From CAYLHS01 sp964383535 (lineage in GTDB: Bacteria; Actinomycetota; Acidimicrobiia; Spongiisociales; UBA4744): a DNA stretch of 28,417 nucleotides. A program made the position numbers and the translations under genes. Below are positions 7,261 to 14,702 of this stretch, piece by piece (within the stretch, counting starts at the first letter, position 1; each line of letters starts with the position of its first letter). The notes under the pieces are model-generated. The model was not told the DNA's origin. It searched no databases and saw only the letters and a list, made by a program, of their open reading frames with translations. The stretch lies in contig CAYLHS010000023.1 of assembly GCA_964383535.1 (NCBI GenBank), forward strand, positions 1 through 28,417. Reading direction: 5' to 3'.

Positions 7261-8598
7261 TCACGCGACCGGGATCTCGAACCCGACGACCGCTCCGTCC
7301 CTGTTGAACGCGAAGACGTCACCCCCGTGCTGCGTGACGACCTCTTTGACGATCGACAGCCCGAGCCCTGAACCGGGCAGTGTGCGAGCCTTCGTTGCGC
7401 GGTAGAAACGATCAAAGACGTGGCCGAGGTCCTCCTCGGCGAAACCGGGGCCATGGTCGGCCACCTCGACACGCCCCGGCGACAGCGTCACATCGATGGC
7501 GCCACCAGGAGGACTCCACTTGTCTGCATTGTCGATCAGGTTCGAGATCGCCCTCTGGAGCGAAGTGGGTCTGCCCTCGATGCGACCGGCGTCACCTGCG
7601 ATCGTGATGGCCCTCCCCGTACGACGACGTGCACGCATGACCACTTCTTCGACGGTTTCGGTGAGATCGACGCCCTCGAGCGGCTCGTCACCAGACTTGG
7701 CGCTCGTCGCCAGCTCCACCATCTCAGAAACGAGGCTGCTGAGCTCCCGCATCTCGAACGAAACGTCGTCCATGAGCGCCGCGCGGTCGTCCTCCTGCAT
7801 CCCCTCGGCCCGTGCGAGGAACTCGAAGTTGGTTCGCAAGCTGGTGAGTGGCGTCCTCAGCTCGTGTGAGGCGTCGGCGACGAGCCGTCGCTGTTGGATG
7901 CGCGAGGTGTCCAATGCCTCGAGCATGGTGTTGAACGCGGCAGCCAGACCTCCGATCTCGTCGTCGCGCTCGATATCGATCCGGGATTCGAGGTCCTGGG
8001 TATGGGCGACGTGCTTGACGGCCGCAGAGAGTGAGCTGAGCGGCGCGAGGCTGCTATGCGACACCGCCAAACCCAGTCCGGCCGCCAGGGCGACGCCCCC
8101 GAGCCCAACGAGGCCGAGCACGAGGGCGAGGCGAGCAAGAGTCTGGTCGACCTCTGTCAATGGTCGGGCGAGCTGGATCGCCTGGCCCTGGTCATCCGCA
8201 GAGGCAGTCACCATCCGCAGGTGTATGTCGTCGACGGTGATGTCGCGAAACGCCGTTCCTGATTCCCCGGCGGCGACGGCAATGTCAGCTTTGGTGACCG
8301 GAAGGACAAGGCGCTGGCTTGCCGGATGAACCACTACCCCGCTGTCGAAGACAACCTGTGCGAACTGATCGATTCGGATCATTCCCCCGTTTGCGAAGAG
8401 CAGCTGCTCGAGCTGGTCCATGGCCCCACTCGGACCCCCCTCTTCGCTCCGGACTTCGTCGACGCGTTCCAGCAAAGACCGATCCATCACCGTTCGCATC
8501 TGCGCCCTTGCGAGGACGAACGCAGCCGCCGACACCATGATCACGGCCATGGCAACGGCTCCGGTGACCAGAAGTGTCAGCCTTGTTCGGAGCTTCAT
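7261..8598 (-). CDS. Sensor histidine kinase, MprB-like
   Basis: A 445-residue inner-membrane sensor kinase. One membrane helix lies at about residues 8-30 and a second at 156-179, enclosing an extracytoplasmic sensor region of about 125 residues. A HAMP linker follows, then the dimerisation box DASHELRTPL with phospho-accepting His245. The ATPase domain shows the N box NLIDNADKW, the G1 box DHGPGF and the G2 box GSGLGLSIV. The architecture and the H-box match the actinobacterial MprB/envelope-stress type. The ATG overlaps the stop of the response regulator gene by 4 bases (ATGA), so the two are translated together. The signal is not evident from the sequence. Confidence 0.92.
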   Translation of the reverse strand: MKLRTRLTLLVTGAVAMAVIMVSAAAFVLARAQMRTVMDRSLLERVDEVRSEEGGPSGAMDQLEQLLFANGGMIRIDQFAQVVFDSGVVVHPASQRLVLPVTKADIAVAAGESGTAFRDITVDDIHLRMVTASADDQGQAIQLARPLTEVDQTLARLALVLGLVGLGGVALAAGLGLAVSHSSLAPLSSLSAAVKHVAHTQDLESRIDIERDDEIGGLAAAFNTMLEALDTSRIQQRRLVADASHELRTPLTSLRTNFEFLARAEGMQEDDRAALMDDVSFEMRELSSLVSEMVELATSAKSGDEPLEGVDLTETVEEVVMRARRRTGRAITIAGDAGRIEGRPTSLQRAISNLIDNADKWSPPGGAIDVTLSPGRVEVADHGPGFAEEDLGHVFDRFYRATKARTLPGSGLGLSIVKEVVTQHGGDVFAFNRDGAVVGFEIPVA

Positions 8599-9275
8599 GG
8601 CGTGCGGATCACGTAGCCGACGCCGCGCACCGTATCGATGAGCCGGGGCTCGCCGCTCTCCTCGGTCTTCCTTCGCAGGTAGCCGATATATACATCGAGG
8701 GAGTTCGAGGTGGTCCCGAAGTCGTAGCCCCAGATCCGCTCGTAGATCGTGTCCCTCGTCAACACGACCCCCACATTGAGCATCAGCAGCTCGAGGAGAT
8801 CGAACTCAGTCTTCGTGAGGTCCAGTTCCCTGTCTCCTCTGGTCACCTTGCGAGTCCGGGGATCGAGCGTCAGATCGCCCACCGTCAAGGTCGATGCATC
8901 GTCGTCGGGGACGTTCCGTCGCAAGAGTGCGCGAATTCGGGCCAGGAGCTCTTCGAGGGCGAACGGCTTGACCAGGTAGTCGTCGGCGCCCGCGTCCAGG
9001 CCGGCGACGCGGTCACGAACCTCGTGGCGCGCAGTGAGCATGAGCACAGGCAGCGAGTTTCCAGACGCGCGCAGCCGGCGGCATACCGTCAGACCATCGA
9101 TGTGCGGCATCATGACATCGAGGAGCACCAGATCCGGTTCCCTCGCGGCCAGAGCTTCCAGCGCCTCCGAGCCGTCGTTGGCAACCGCAACGTCGTACCC
9201 CTCGAATCTCAGAGCACGCTCCAGTGACTGACGCACCCCGCGGTCGTCCTCAGCGATGAGAATTCGGGAACCCAT
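8595..9275 (-). CDS. OmpR/PhoB-type response regulator, MprA-like
   Basis: A 226-residue DNA-binding response regulator. The receiver domain has the acidic pair at residues 10-11, phospho-accepting Asp53 (LLDVMMP), Thr81 and Lys103 (LVKPF). The C-terminal winged helix (about 130-225) ends with the typical SNSLDVYIGYLRRK and VRGVGYVIR. It is a close match in layout to mycobacterial MprA and is encoded directly upstream of its kinase. A minus-strand TACAAT box lies so close to the ATG that the transcript would have almost no leader. It faces the aminotransferase gene across 59 bases. Confidence 0.93.
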   Translation of the reverse strand: MGSRILIAEDDRGVRQSLERALRFEGYDVAVANDGSEALEALAAREPDLVLLDVMMPHIDGLTVCRRLRASGNSLPVLMLTARHEVRDRVAGLDAGADDYLVKPFALEELLARIRALLRRNVPDDDASTLTVGDLTLDPRTRKVTRGDRELDLTKTEFDLLELLMLNVGVVLTRDTIYERIWGYDFGTTSNSLDVYIGYLRRKTEESGEPRLIDTVRGVGYVIRTP

Positions 9276-9285
9276 AGAGCATCTG

Positions 9286-9291
9286 ATTGTA
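9286..9291 (-). promoter_or_regulatory. Near-leaderless -10 box of the response regulator gene
   Basis: Read on the minus strand, TACAAT ends 10 bases before the ATG at 9275. Transcription would start about 4 bases before the start codon, which would explain why no ribosome binding site is visible. Leaderless messages are common in actinobacteria. No clear -35 box accompanies it. Confidence 0.45.
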
Positions 9292-9323
9292 CAAACACGG
9301 CATAGGAAGGGAGTGAAAGCAGC

Positions 9324-9338
9324 ATGAGAAACCGATGA
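9324..9338 (+). other. Four-codon upstream ORF (MRNR) overlapping the aminotransferase start
   Basis: The ATG at 9324 sits 11 bases after AGGAAGGGAG, the only good ribosome site here. The ORF stops after four codons with a TGA that shares bases with the aminotransferase ATG (ATGA). This would give re-initiation rather than direct initiation at the main gene. Confidence 0.3.
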
Positions 9339-11020
9339 GAAGGCCGCCTACCATTGCCGTCTTGAACCGGCTCATCGAAACCATCCGATCATCCGTCGTC
9401 GGCGCGGACACCGTGGTCGACGGCCCGTTCGGGCCACGGCGCCTCACATACGCCGACTACACCGCCTCGGGCAAACCACTCCGATTCATCGAGGAGTACG
9501 TGCAACGGGTCGTCCTTCCCCTCTACGCAAACACCCACTCGGAGACGTCGTACACCGGCGCGCAGACCTCGCATTTGCGCGAGGAGGCGCGAGCGCTCAT
9601 CAAGCGATCCCTCGGCGGCACCGAACAGGAACACGCCGTCATCTTCAGCGGGACAGGGTCAACCGGAGCGATCGACAAACTCATCGCGATCCTCGGCCTG
9701 CGCATCCCCTCCGAACTCGACGACCGCTACCACCTGTCCGCATCGATTCCCGAGCGACCCGTCGTGCTCGTAGGCCCCTACGAGCATCACTCCAACGAGC
9801 TGCCATGGCTCGAGTCCATCGTTGAGGTCGTGGTGATCCCCGAAGATGACGACGGGCACATCGACACCAACCATCTCGAGTCGGAGCTCCGGCGTCGCGG
9901 CGACCGATTCACAATCGGCTCGTTCTCCGCGGCATCGAACGTCACAGGAATCGTCAGCGACGTCCACAGGATCTCGGCACTTCTCCACCGGTACGGAGCA
10001 CTGTCATTCTGGGACTATGCCGCCGCGGCTCCCTACACGAGGGTCGATCTCGGATCCAAGGCCGGCGGCGAGGGCTACCTCGACGCCGTGTTCGTCTCAC
10101 CGCACAAGTTCATCGGAGGGCCCCAGACGCCGGGCGTGCTCGCCGTACGCCGGGAGCTTCTGCACAACAGGATTCCGTCCGTGCCCGGAGGCGGAACGGT
10201 CAGCTACGTCAGCTCGTTCGACCACCACTACCTGACAGATCAGGAGCACAGGGAGGAAGGTGGAACACCAGCCATCATCGAGTCCATCCGGGCCGGGCTG
10301 GTGTTCCAGCTGAAGGAAGCGATCGGTGCGGACGAGATCCACCGAAGGGAGTCCGCGTTCATCAGTCGGGCGATCGAGTCGTGGCGACGTGATCCGAACA
10401 TCCGGATCCTCGGCAATCCCGACGCCGAGCGATTGTCGATCGTGTCGTTCAACGTACAGGCGCCGGATCACCGGCTCCTGCACCACGGGTTCGTGGTCGC
10501 GCTCCTCAACGATCTCTTCGGCATCCAGGCGCGCGGAGGATGTGCATGTGCGGGGCCGTACGGTCACCGGCTCCTCGGCATCGATGAGGACACCAGCCGT
10601 GCCGTGGACGTCGAGGTCGAGAAGGGCTTCGAGATCATCAAGCCCGGCTGGGCACGGGTGAACTTCAACTATTTCATCTCGGACGAGGAGTTCAACTACA
10701 TCGTGCAGGCGGTGCACCTCATCGCCACCCACGGATGGCGTCTCCTGCCTCGCTACACCTTCGACATCCGCACCGGGGTGTGGCGCCACAGGGAGACGCC
10801 GCCCGACCTCATGTCGCTGTCGGACATCTCGTACGAGGATGCGACTATGACCTACCCGACCATCGATCGGCCGGAAGCGCCCAAGCCGTTGTCCACCTAC
10901 CTCGACGAAGCACGAGCCATCTTCGCAGCGCCGATGCCCGGCGCCGATCTCGTCGAACTCCCCCTGTCGGCCGAGGCGCTTCGCTGGTTCCCACTCCCGC
11001 ACGAGGTAGGAAACCGCTGA
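9335..11020 (+). CDS. Class V aminotransferase, cysteine-desulfurase fold
   Basis: A 561-residue PLP enzyme. The PLP lysine is Lys258 in VSPHKFIGGP, the pyridine-nitrogen Asp is in WDYAAAAPY (Asp227), and the ring-stacking histidine is in EHHSN (151-152). Near residue 403 is ARGGCACAGPYGH, where the mobile cysteine loop of desulfurases lies, here with two cysteines (403, 405). The protein is about 150 residues longer than NifS/SufS; the extra part is C-terminal, with WRHRETPP and a low-complexity end. It may release sulfur from cysteine or act on another amino acid; I cannot decide. The start is the only ATG after an in-frame stop 21 bases upstream. A purine-rich AGGAAGGGAG (9303-9312) fits better to a preceding 4-codon ORF (ATG at 9324) whose TGA overlaps this ATG, suggesting coupled translation. 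Confidence 0.8.
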   Translation: MRRPPTIAVLNRLIETIRSSVVGADTVVDGPFGPRRLTYADYTASGKPLRFIEEYVQRVVLPLYANTHSETSYTGAQTSHLREEARALIKRSLGGTEQEHAVIFSGTGSTGAIDKLIAILGLRIPSELDDRYHLSASIPERPVVLVGPYEHHSNELPWLESIVEVVVIPEDDDGHIDTNHLESELRRRGDRFTIGSFSAASNVTGIVSDVHRISALLHRYGALSFWDYAAAAPYTRVDLGSKAGGEGYLDAVFVSPHKFIGGPQTPGVLAVRRELLHNRIPSVPGGGTVSYVSSFDHHYLTDQEHREEGGTPAIIESIRAGLVFQLKEAIGADEIHRRESAFISRAIESWRRDPNIRILGNPDAERLSIVSFNVQAPDHRLLHHGFVVALLNDLFGIQARGGCACAGPYGHRLLGIDEDTSRAVDVEVEKGFEIIKPGWARVNFNYFISDEEFNYIVQAVHLIATHGWRLLPRYTFDIRTGVWRHRETPPDLMSLSDISYEDATMTYPTIDRPEAPKPLSTYLDEARAIFAAPMPGADLVELPLSAEALRWFPLPHEVGNR

Positions 11021-11134
11021 CCGGGCTGCGCCCAAGTCTGCCTACCTTTGGTGGGAACGACCTCGTCCGGCGTCAGGCATCAGACACCACCTCCCCCAAC
11101 ACTCCGCCTGCCGGCCCGGGGAGGAAACAGGCCA

Positions 11135-11153
11135 TTCGGATCGGCGATCCGGA
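11135..11153. terminator. Hairpin between convergent aminotransferase and ABC permease genes
   Basis: CGGATC (11137-11142), loop GGC, GATCCG (11146-11151), extended by a T-G and a T-A pair to 8 pairs. It lies 7 bases beyond the permease stop codon and 115 bases beyond the aminotransferase stop. There is no T-run on either side, so it is only a possible bidirectional terminator. Confidence 0.3.
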
Positions 11154-11160
11154 CAGCCCG

Positions 11161-11910
11161 CTACACCTCGCGTGTCGCGTGACCCCGTACGGCGAGGACC
11201 AGGAACACTCCCGTCGCGACGGCAGTCACGATGGCCGCATTCACGAAACCTCCGGCCTTCGCGTCGCCTGCGAGGGACGCCAGTGCAGTGATGAGCGAAC
11301 TGGGCAGCCATGGGCTCACTCCCTTGATCAACCCGAGCAGGGGCAGCAGCAGCAGCCCAACGATCGAGATCAGGACCGTGGCAAGAGTCGACTTGGCGCG
11401 AGCCGAAACGGCGGCGACGAGGGCGACGACGAACAGCAGTGAGAGGATCCCGTACCCTATCCCCACGATCATGTTCACTGTGGGGAGACCGCCGATCAGC
11501 ACGACTGTCTCGTACCACGCGGCGGCTGTCCCGGCCAGGAACGCAGCCGTTGCAGCCCCGACAGCCACCAGGTACTTCGGGACCAAGAGTCTGAGCGTGC
11601 TCTCGGTGCGCGTCCTGAGGAACGTTGCGATCTCCGGGCTCATGAAGAACGCGCCGGCAGCCACGACCACGACGACCAAGATTCCCAGCTGGCCGGCGTT
11701 GCTCACGTACTGGGCGATCCCGTCGTGCGGTGTAGGAGGTGGCGCATCGAAGACGAAGCCCTGTTGCTGTGCCGCCGCCCTGGCAAGGATCTCGTTCAGG
11801 TAGCGGGCAGTGATCGGTCCGAGGAAGCCGAAGAACAGATAGACCCCGAACAACGCGATCCATCGCTTCGTCCGCAACAACCGGAGCCATTCCAGTTTCC
11901 AGACGTTCAC
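11161..11910 (-). CDS. ABC-2 type transporter permease
   Basis: A 249-residue membrane protein with six hydrophobic segments: about residues 16-34, 73-92, 112-132, 140-165, 178-195 and 222-242. The N-terminal MNVWKLEWLRLLRTKRW is a usual start for ABC-2 permeases, with an amphipathic lead-in before helix 1. A large exported loop (about 38-70) is Pro/Gln-rich. The GTG start overlaps the stop of the ATPase gene by 4 bases (GTGA), so both are made together. The pair probably exports a lipid, peptide or drug-like compound; the substrate cannot be read from the sequence. Confidence 0.85.
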   Translation of the reverse strand: MNVWKLEWLRLLRTKRWIALFGVYLFFGFLGPITARYLNEILARAAAQQQGFVFDAPPPTPHDGIAQYVSNAGQLGILVVVVVAAGAFFMSPEIATFLRTRTESTLRLLVPKYLVAVGAATAAFLAGTAAAWYETVVLIGGLPTVNMIVGIGYGILSLLFVVALVAAVSARAKSTLATVLISIVGLLLLPLLGLIKGVSPWLPSSLITALASLAGDAKAGGFVNAAIVTAVATGVFLVLAVRGHATREV

Positions 11911-12788
11911 TTCGTCACCTCCAGGAACACCTGCTCGAGGGTCGCAGCCTCGGGTGCGATCGATATGACCCTGGCATCCACCCCTGCCAGGACCGCCGGC
12001 AGATGTCGTTCAGCACTCTCCAATGTCGTAACTGACACCTCGAGGGCCCCGTTGCCGGCGTCCACGACCTTCTGAACCCACGGCTGGGCACCGAGAGCGG
12101 CAACCGCCCCATCGAACGGAGGACGGAGCCGCACCTTGTAGATGGGCACGGCGTGATCGCTCAGCAGCTCGTCGAGGGTTCCCTCGAATCGCAGGGAACC
12201 ATGGTCGAGGATGCCGACCGTGTCGCACACCTCCTGGACGTCGGAGAGAGCGTGACTCGAGAACACAACGGTTGCCTCACCCCGCATCCTCGCCACCAGA
12301 TCGAGGACTTCCCGCCGTCCGGCGGGATCCAGAGCCGATGACGGCTCATCGAGCAGCAGCAGCTTCGGTCGAGCCACGACTGTTGCGGCAATGCCGAGGC
12401 GCTGGAGCATGCCTCTCGAGTATCCGCCAACCTTCTGGTGTGCCGCCTCTTTGAGTCCAGCCTGCTCCAGGACCTCATCCACTCTGGACGTGTCAACGGT
12501 GGGATCGACCATGGTCCGGGCGAGGTCGACGACTTCCCGGGCGGTCAGCCACTTGTCGAATTGCGGCGTGTCGGGGAGGGTGGCTCGTTCGTTCTTCGGT
12601 ACGCCTATCTCCATGGATCCGCTGGTCGGCGCCCTCAGTCCTGAAAGGATGCCGAGCAGGGTGGTCTTGCCGGCACCATTGCGCCCGACCATTCCGTAGA
12701 CGGACCCACGCTCCACGTGGAGGTCCACGCCTCCGAGCGCCGTCGTGGTGCCGTAGGTTTTGACGAGCTGGTGTGTGGCAACGATCAC
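11907..12788 (-). CDS. ABC-2 type transporter ATP-binding protein
   Basis: A 293-residue ABC ATPase. The Walker A motif GRNGAGKTT is at residues 35-43. The signature reads YSRGMLQR, the variant usual in ABC-2 export ATPases. Walker B LLLLDEPSSALD has the catalytic glutamate, and the switch histidine is in FSSHALSDVQ. After about residue 215 a C-terminal extension with a mixed alpha/beta pattern follows, as in DrrA/CcmA-like members. The GTG start overlaps the stop of the small membrane gene upstream by 4 bases, and its own stop overlaps the permease start. The three genes form one operon. Confidence 0.92.
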   Translation of the reverse strand: MIVATHQLVKTYGTTTALGGVDLHVERGSVYGMVGRNGAGKTTLLGILSGLRAPTSGSMEIGVPKNERATLPDTPQFDKWLTAREVVDLARTMVDPTVDTSRVDEVLEQAGLKEAAHQKVGGYSRGMLQRLGIAATVVARPKLLLLDEPSSALDPAGRREVLDLVARMRGEATVVFSSHALSDVQEVCDTVGILDHGSLRFEGTLDELLSDHAVPIYKVRLRPPFDGAVAALGAQPWVQKVVDAGNGALEVSVTTLESAERHLPAVLAGVDARVISIAPEAATLEQVFLEVTK

Positions 12789-12982
12789 GATCCGCTCTCC
12801 TCACGTCCAACGAGCAGATAGACGATGCCGCCGAGCGGCACGGAGATGATGCAGATGATCGCCCACGCCCACTTCGGCAGGTATTTCACACGCGTCCTCG
12901 CGATGTCGATCCAGCAGTAGATGACGAACACCGCCGCGACCACCAAGATCGGAACCAGCGCGGCCAGAGGTATCGATGACAT
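12785..12982 (-). CDS. Small membrane protein with PLDc_N-like (phospholipase D-nuclease N-terminal) domain
   Basis: A 65-residue protein with two membrane helices (about 6-26 and 38-58). The pattern VIYCWIDIARTR, then LPKWAWAIICIISVPLGGIVYLLVGRE, is that of the PLDc_N domain: a W/D pair after the first helix and a final GREE. As a stand-alone protein it is common in actinobacteria next to ABC-2 transporters, often as the first gene as here. It has no catalytic residues and is probably an accessory membrane subunit; its role is unknown. Its stop overlaps the ATPase start (GTGA). Confidence 0.8.
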   Translation of the reverse strand: MSSIPLAALVPILVVAAVFVIYCWIDIARTRVKYLPKWAWAIICIISVPLGGIVYLLVGREESGS

Positions 12983-13115
12983 TTCGCCCTTTCGTCAACT
13001 GCGGAAGCATAGACACGCTCGCTGCGCTTGCTGTCATGAGTCATGGGCCATGAGGTGTGAGTACGAACGCGACCGAACACGCAACAGGGCGACAGAGCGG
13101 TCTCCTACCCAGAAC

Positions 13116-14015
13116 TCAGAACTCACCTGTGTCCAGCGAGTCTTGATTTGCTGGACACAGATGGACCAGCACATCGACGACCTGGGGAAACGCACGCACG
13201 ATACTGTCAACCACTGCCGCGCTGATCCGGTGTCCGTCCTCGACGGTGGTTCCCGGATCGACCTCGGCGTGGAGATCCACGAACACCTCCGATGTAGTAC
13301 CTCTCGTCCGCACGGAGTGACATCCCTCAACCCCATCGACTTCGCGAACGACCGCGCATACCTCCGAGACATCGAGTCGTGCCCTATCCGAAAGCGCGGC
13401 CTCGGCTCGTGCGAGGACCGCGATTGCGGTGCGGACGATCACTATGGCAATGATGAGCGCGATGATCGAATCAGCGGTGGGAACGCCCAGCTTGACAGCG
13501 ATGAGGCTACCGATCACGCCGAGACTCACGAAGATGTCCGACGCCGTGTGACTCGCGTCGGCGAGGAGCAGGTCGCTCCCGACTCGCCTGCCGACACGCC
13601 GCTCGTACAGGGTGACACCGATGTTCACGCCAAGCGTCACGAGCATGACGATGAACGACACGGCCGTCACCTCCGGAGACCTGGCTCCGCCCAGCAACTC
13701 ATCGATCGCGCGCTTGCCAACCTCCCATGCGGCCAGGACGAGCATCCCCCCGATGGCCGCCGATGCATACGTCTCGTACTTCGCGTGCCCATAGGGATGG
13801 CGCTCGTCAGGCGGCCGAGCCGCCAGCGCCATGGCGAGAAGCCCGACAACGTTCGAGGAGCCATCGAGCACCGAGTGAAACCCATCCGCCGTCATTGCCA
13901 CCGACCCCGTGGACAACCCATACCCGAGCTTCGCCCCGGCAACCACGAGATTCAGTCCGAGCACGATCCACAAGGTTCTGCGGATGGTTCGCACGCGCTC
14001 GGATCTGACGATCAC
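13116..14015 (-). CDS. Cation diffusion facilitator (CDF) metal exporter
   Basis: A 299-residue proton-coupled divalent metal exporter of the cytoplasmic membrane. Six helices are predicted in about residues 12-205. The metal site residues are in MTADGFHSVLDG (helix 2) and LADASHTASD (helix 5, HxxxD). The loop DERHPYGHAKYE between helices 2 and 3 is typical of the Fe/Zn/Mn group. The cytosolic domain (about 207-290) carries HSVRTRG and VFVDLHAEVDPG. The GTG start has no convincing ribosome site. The final 15 codons contain an 11-bp inverted repeat. It stands alone; zinc, iron or manganese cannot be told apart from sequence. Confidence 0.9.
   Translation of the reverse strand: MIVRSERVRTIRRTLWIVLGLNLVVAGAKLGYGLSTGSVAMTADGFHSVLDGSSNVVGLLAMALAARPPDERHPYGHAKYETYASAAIGGMLVLAAWEVGKRAIDELLGGARSPEVTAVSFIVMLVTLGVNIGVTLYERRVGRRVGSDLLLADASHTASDIFVSLGVIGSLIAVKLGVPTADSIIALIIAIVIVRTAIAVLARAEAALSDRARLDVSEVCAVVREVDGVEGCHSVRTRGTTSEVFVDLHAEVDPGTTVEDGHRISAAVVDSIVRAFPQVVDVLVHLCPANQDSLDTGEF
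13127..13160. repeat. 11-bp perfect inverted repeat inside the 3' end of the CDF gene
   Basis: CTGTGTCCAGC (13127-13137) and GCTGGACACAG (13150-13160) with a 12-base loop. It codes for the segment from LCPAN to LDTG at the C-terminus of the CDF exporter and is followed, in gene direction, by a short direct repeat GAGTTCTGAGTTCT. No T-run follows, so it is not a standard terminator; RNA 3'-end protection is possible. Confidence 0.5.
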
Positions 14016-14139
14016 GGTGGAGAGACTACCGGCGGCCTTTCACAAGAGCCCGAACAGCGGATGGAGCGACTGGTACTCGTACTCAGGCGCGACCTGGCCG
14101 ACCTCGAGCCCCTCCGGTTGTGCTACAGCACGTCCATCC
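14016..14139. other. Spacer between CDF gene and HAD pseudogene
   Basis: Non-coding on both strands as far as I can see. It should hold the CDF promoter (minus strand), but no convincing -10/-35 pair is visible. Confidence 0.4.
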
Positions 14140-14537
14140 TCACCCGCGATGCACCATGTCCGACCTAGACCCTGCCACGAACAGCACCTCACCGGCCGGC
14201 AGGTCCAGCGTGGCCAGGGCCTCCTCGTATGGGCGACGGTCCGGCTTGTAGTTGGTCACCACGGCGACCGGCACTCTCGAGGTGACGGCCAATACCACAC
14301 CGTTTGTCTCAGGCCATGCAGCTCGTCCCACCGCTCGATGAGGGCTGACGCGGTTCCGAGCCCCGTGTCGACTGCCCGTTCCACCAGCTGCGTATAGGGC
14401 ACATACCGGCCCGCGCCGTAACGTCAAATACCGATTCGTCCAGGCGAGCCCGCCACCGGGTGCGATCTCCTCTCACACGCTCCACGAGTCGCGAGGAGGG
14501 CGGTCAGAAGATCGAAGGCGACCGCACGGTAGGTCAT
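14140..14537 (-). pseudogene. Decayed haloacid-dehalogenase-like (HAD) hydrolase gene
   Basis: Pieces of one HAD protein follow each other in the right order but in different frames. MTYRAVAFDLLTALL (14537-14493) holds the motif I aspartate. DSWSV (14490-14473) continues one frame over and meets a TGA. YGAGRYVPYTQL through RWDEL (14420-14319) is the cap region. AWPETNGVVLA and VPVAVVTN (motif II) follow in another frame, and this jumps straight to YKPDRRPYEEALATLDL and EVLFVAGS (motifs III/IV) down to 14140. The stretch normally lying between TN and YKPD, about 25 residues, is missing, and the C-terminus is cut. Intact members have about 220-240 residues; only about 130 codons remain. With three or more frame changes and a deletion, sequencing error alone is unlikely. 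Confidence 0.75.
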
Positions 14538-14702
14538 CGATCCGATCCACCAGGATCCTGCGACCAGCCGGCGTCAAACGCGCATTACGGTGAGACCGAG
14601 AGCCTCCCTCTCGGTATGGAGCTATGCACCCCACACCGAAGCCGGAAGGCTCTGTCAACAACCTCTAGAAGAAGGACAGCTAGCCCGCACCCCAAGGGAT
14701 CT
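14538..14702. other. Spacer upstream of HAD pseudogene, with possible MarR-like fragment
   Basis: On the minus strand, 14580-14539 reads RLTPAGRRILVDRI, which resembles the end of a MarR winged-helix domain and runs straight into the HAD start codon. It may be the stump of a regulator gene lost with the hydrolase. Nothing else is recognisable. The ABC exporter operon ends at 14703. Confidence 0.3.

Noticed and set aside
13000..13125. Short repeats (CATGAG/TCATGG words and AGAACTC twice) between the PLDc_N and CDF genes
   Set aside because: Too short and irregular to be a repeat family; no array or insertion-sequence ends.
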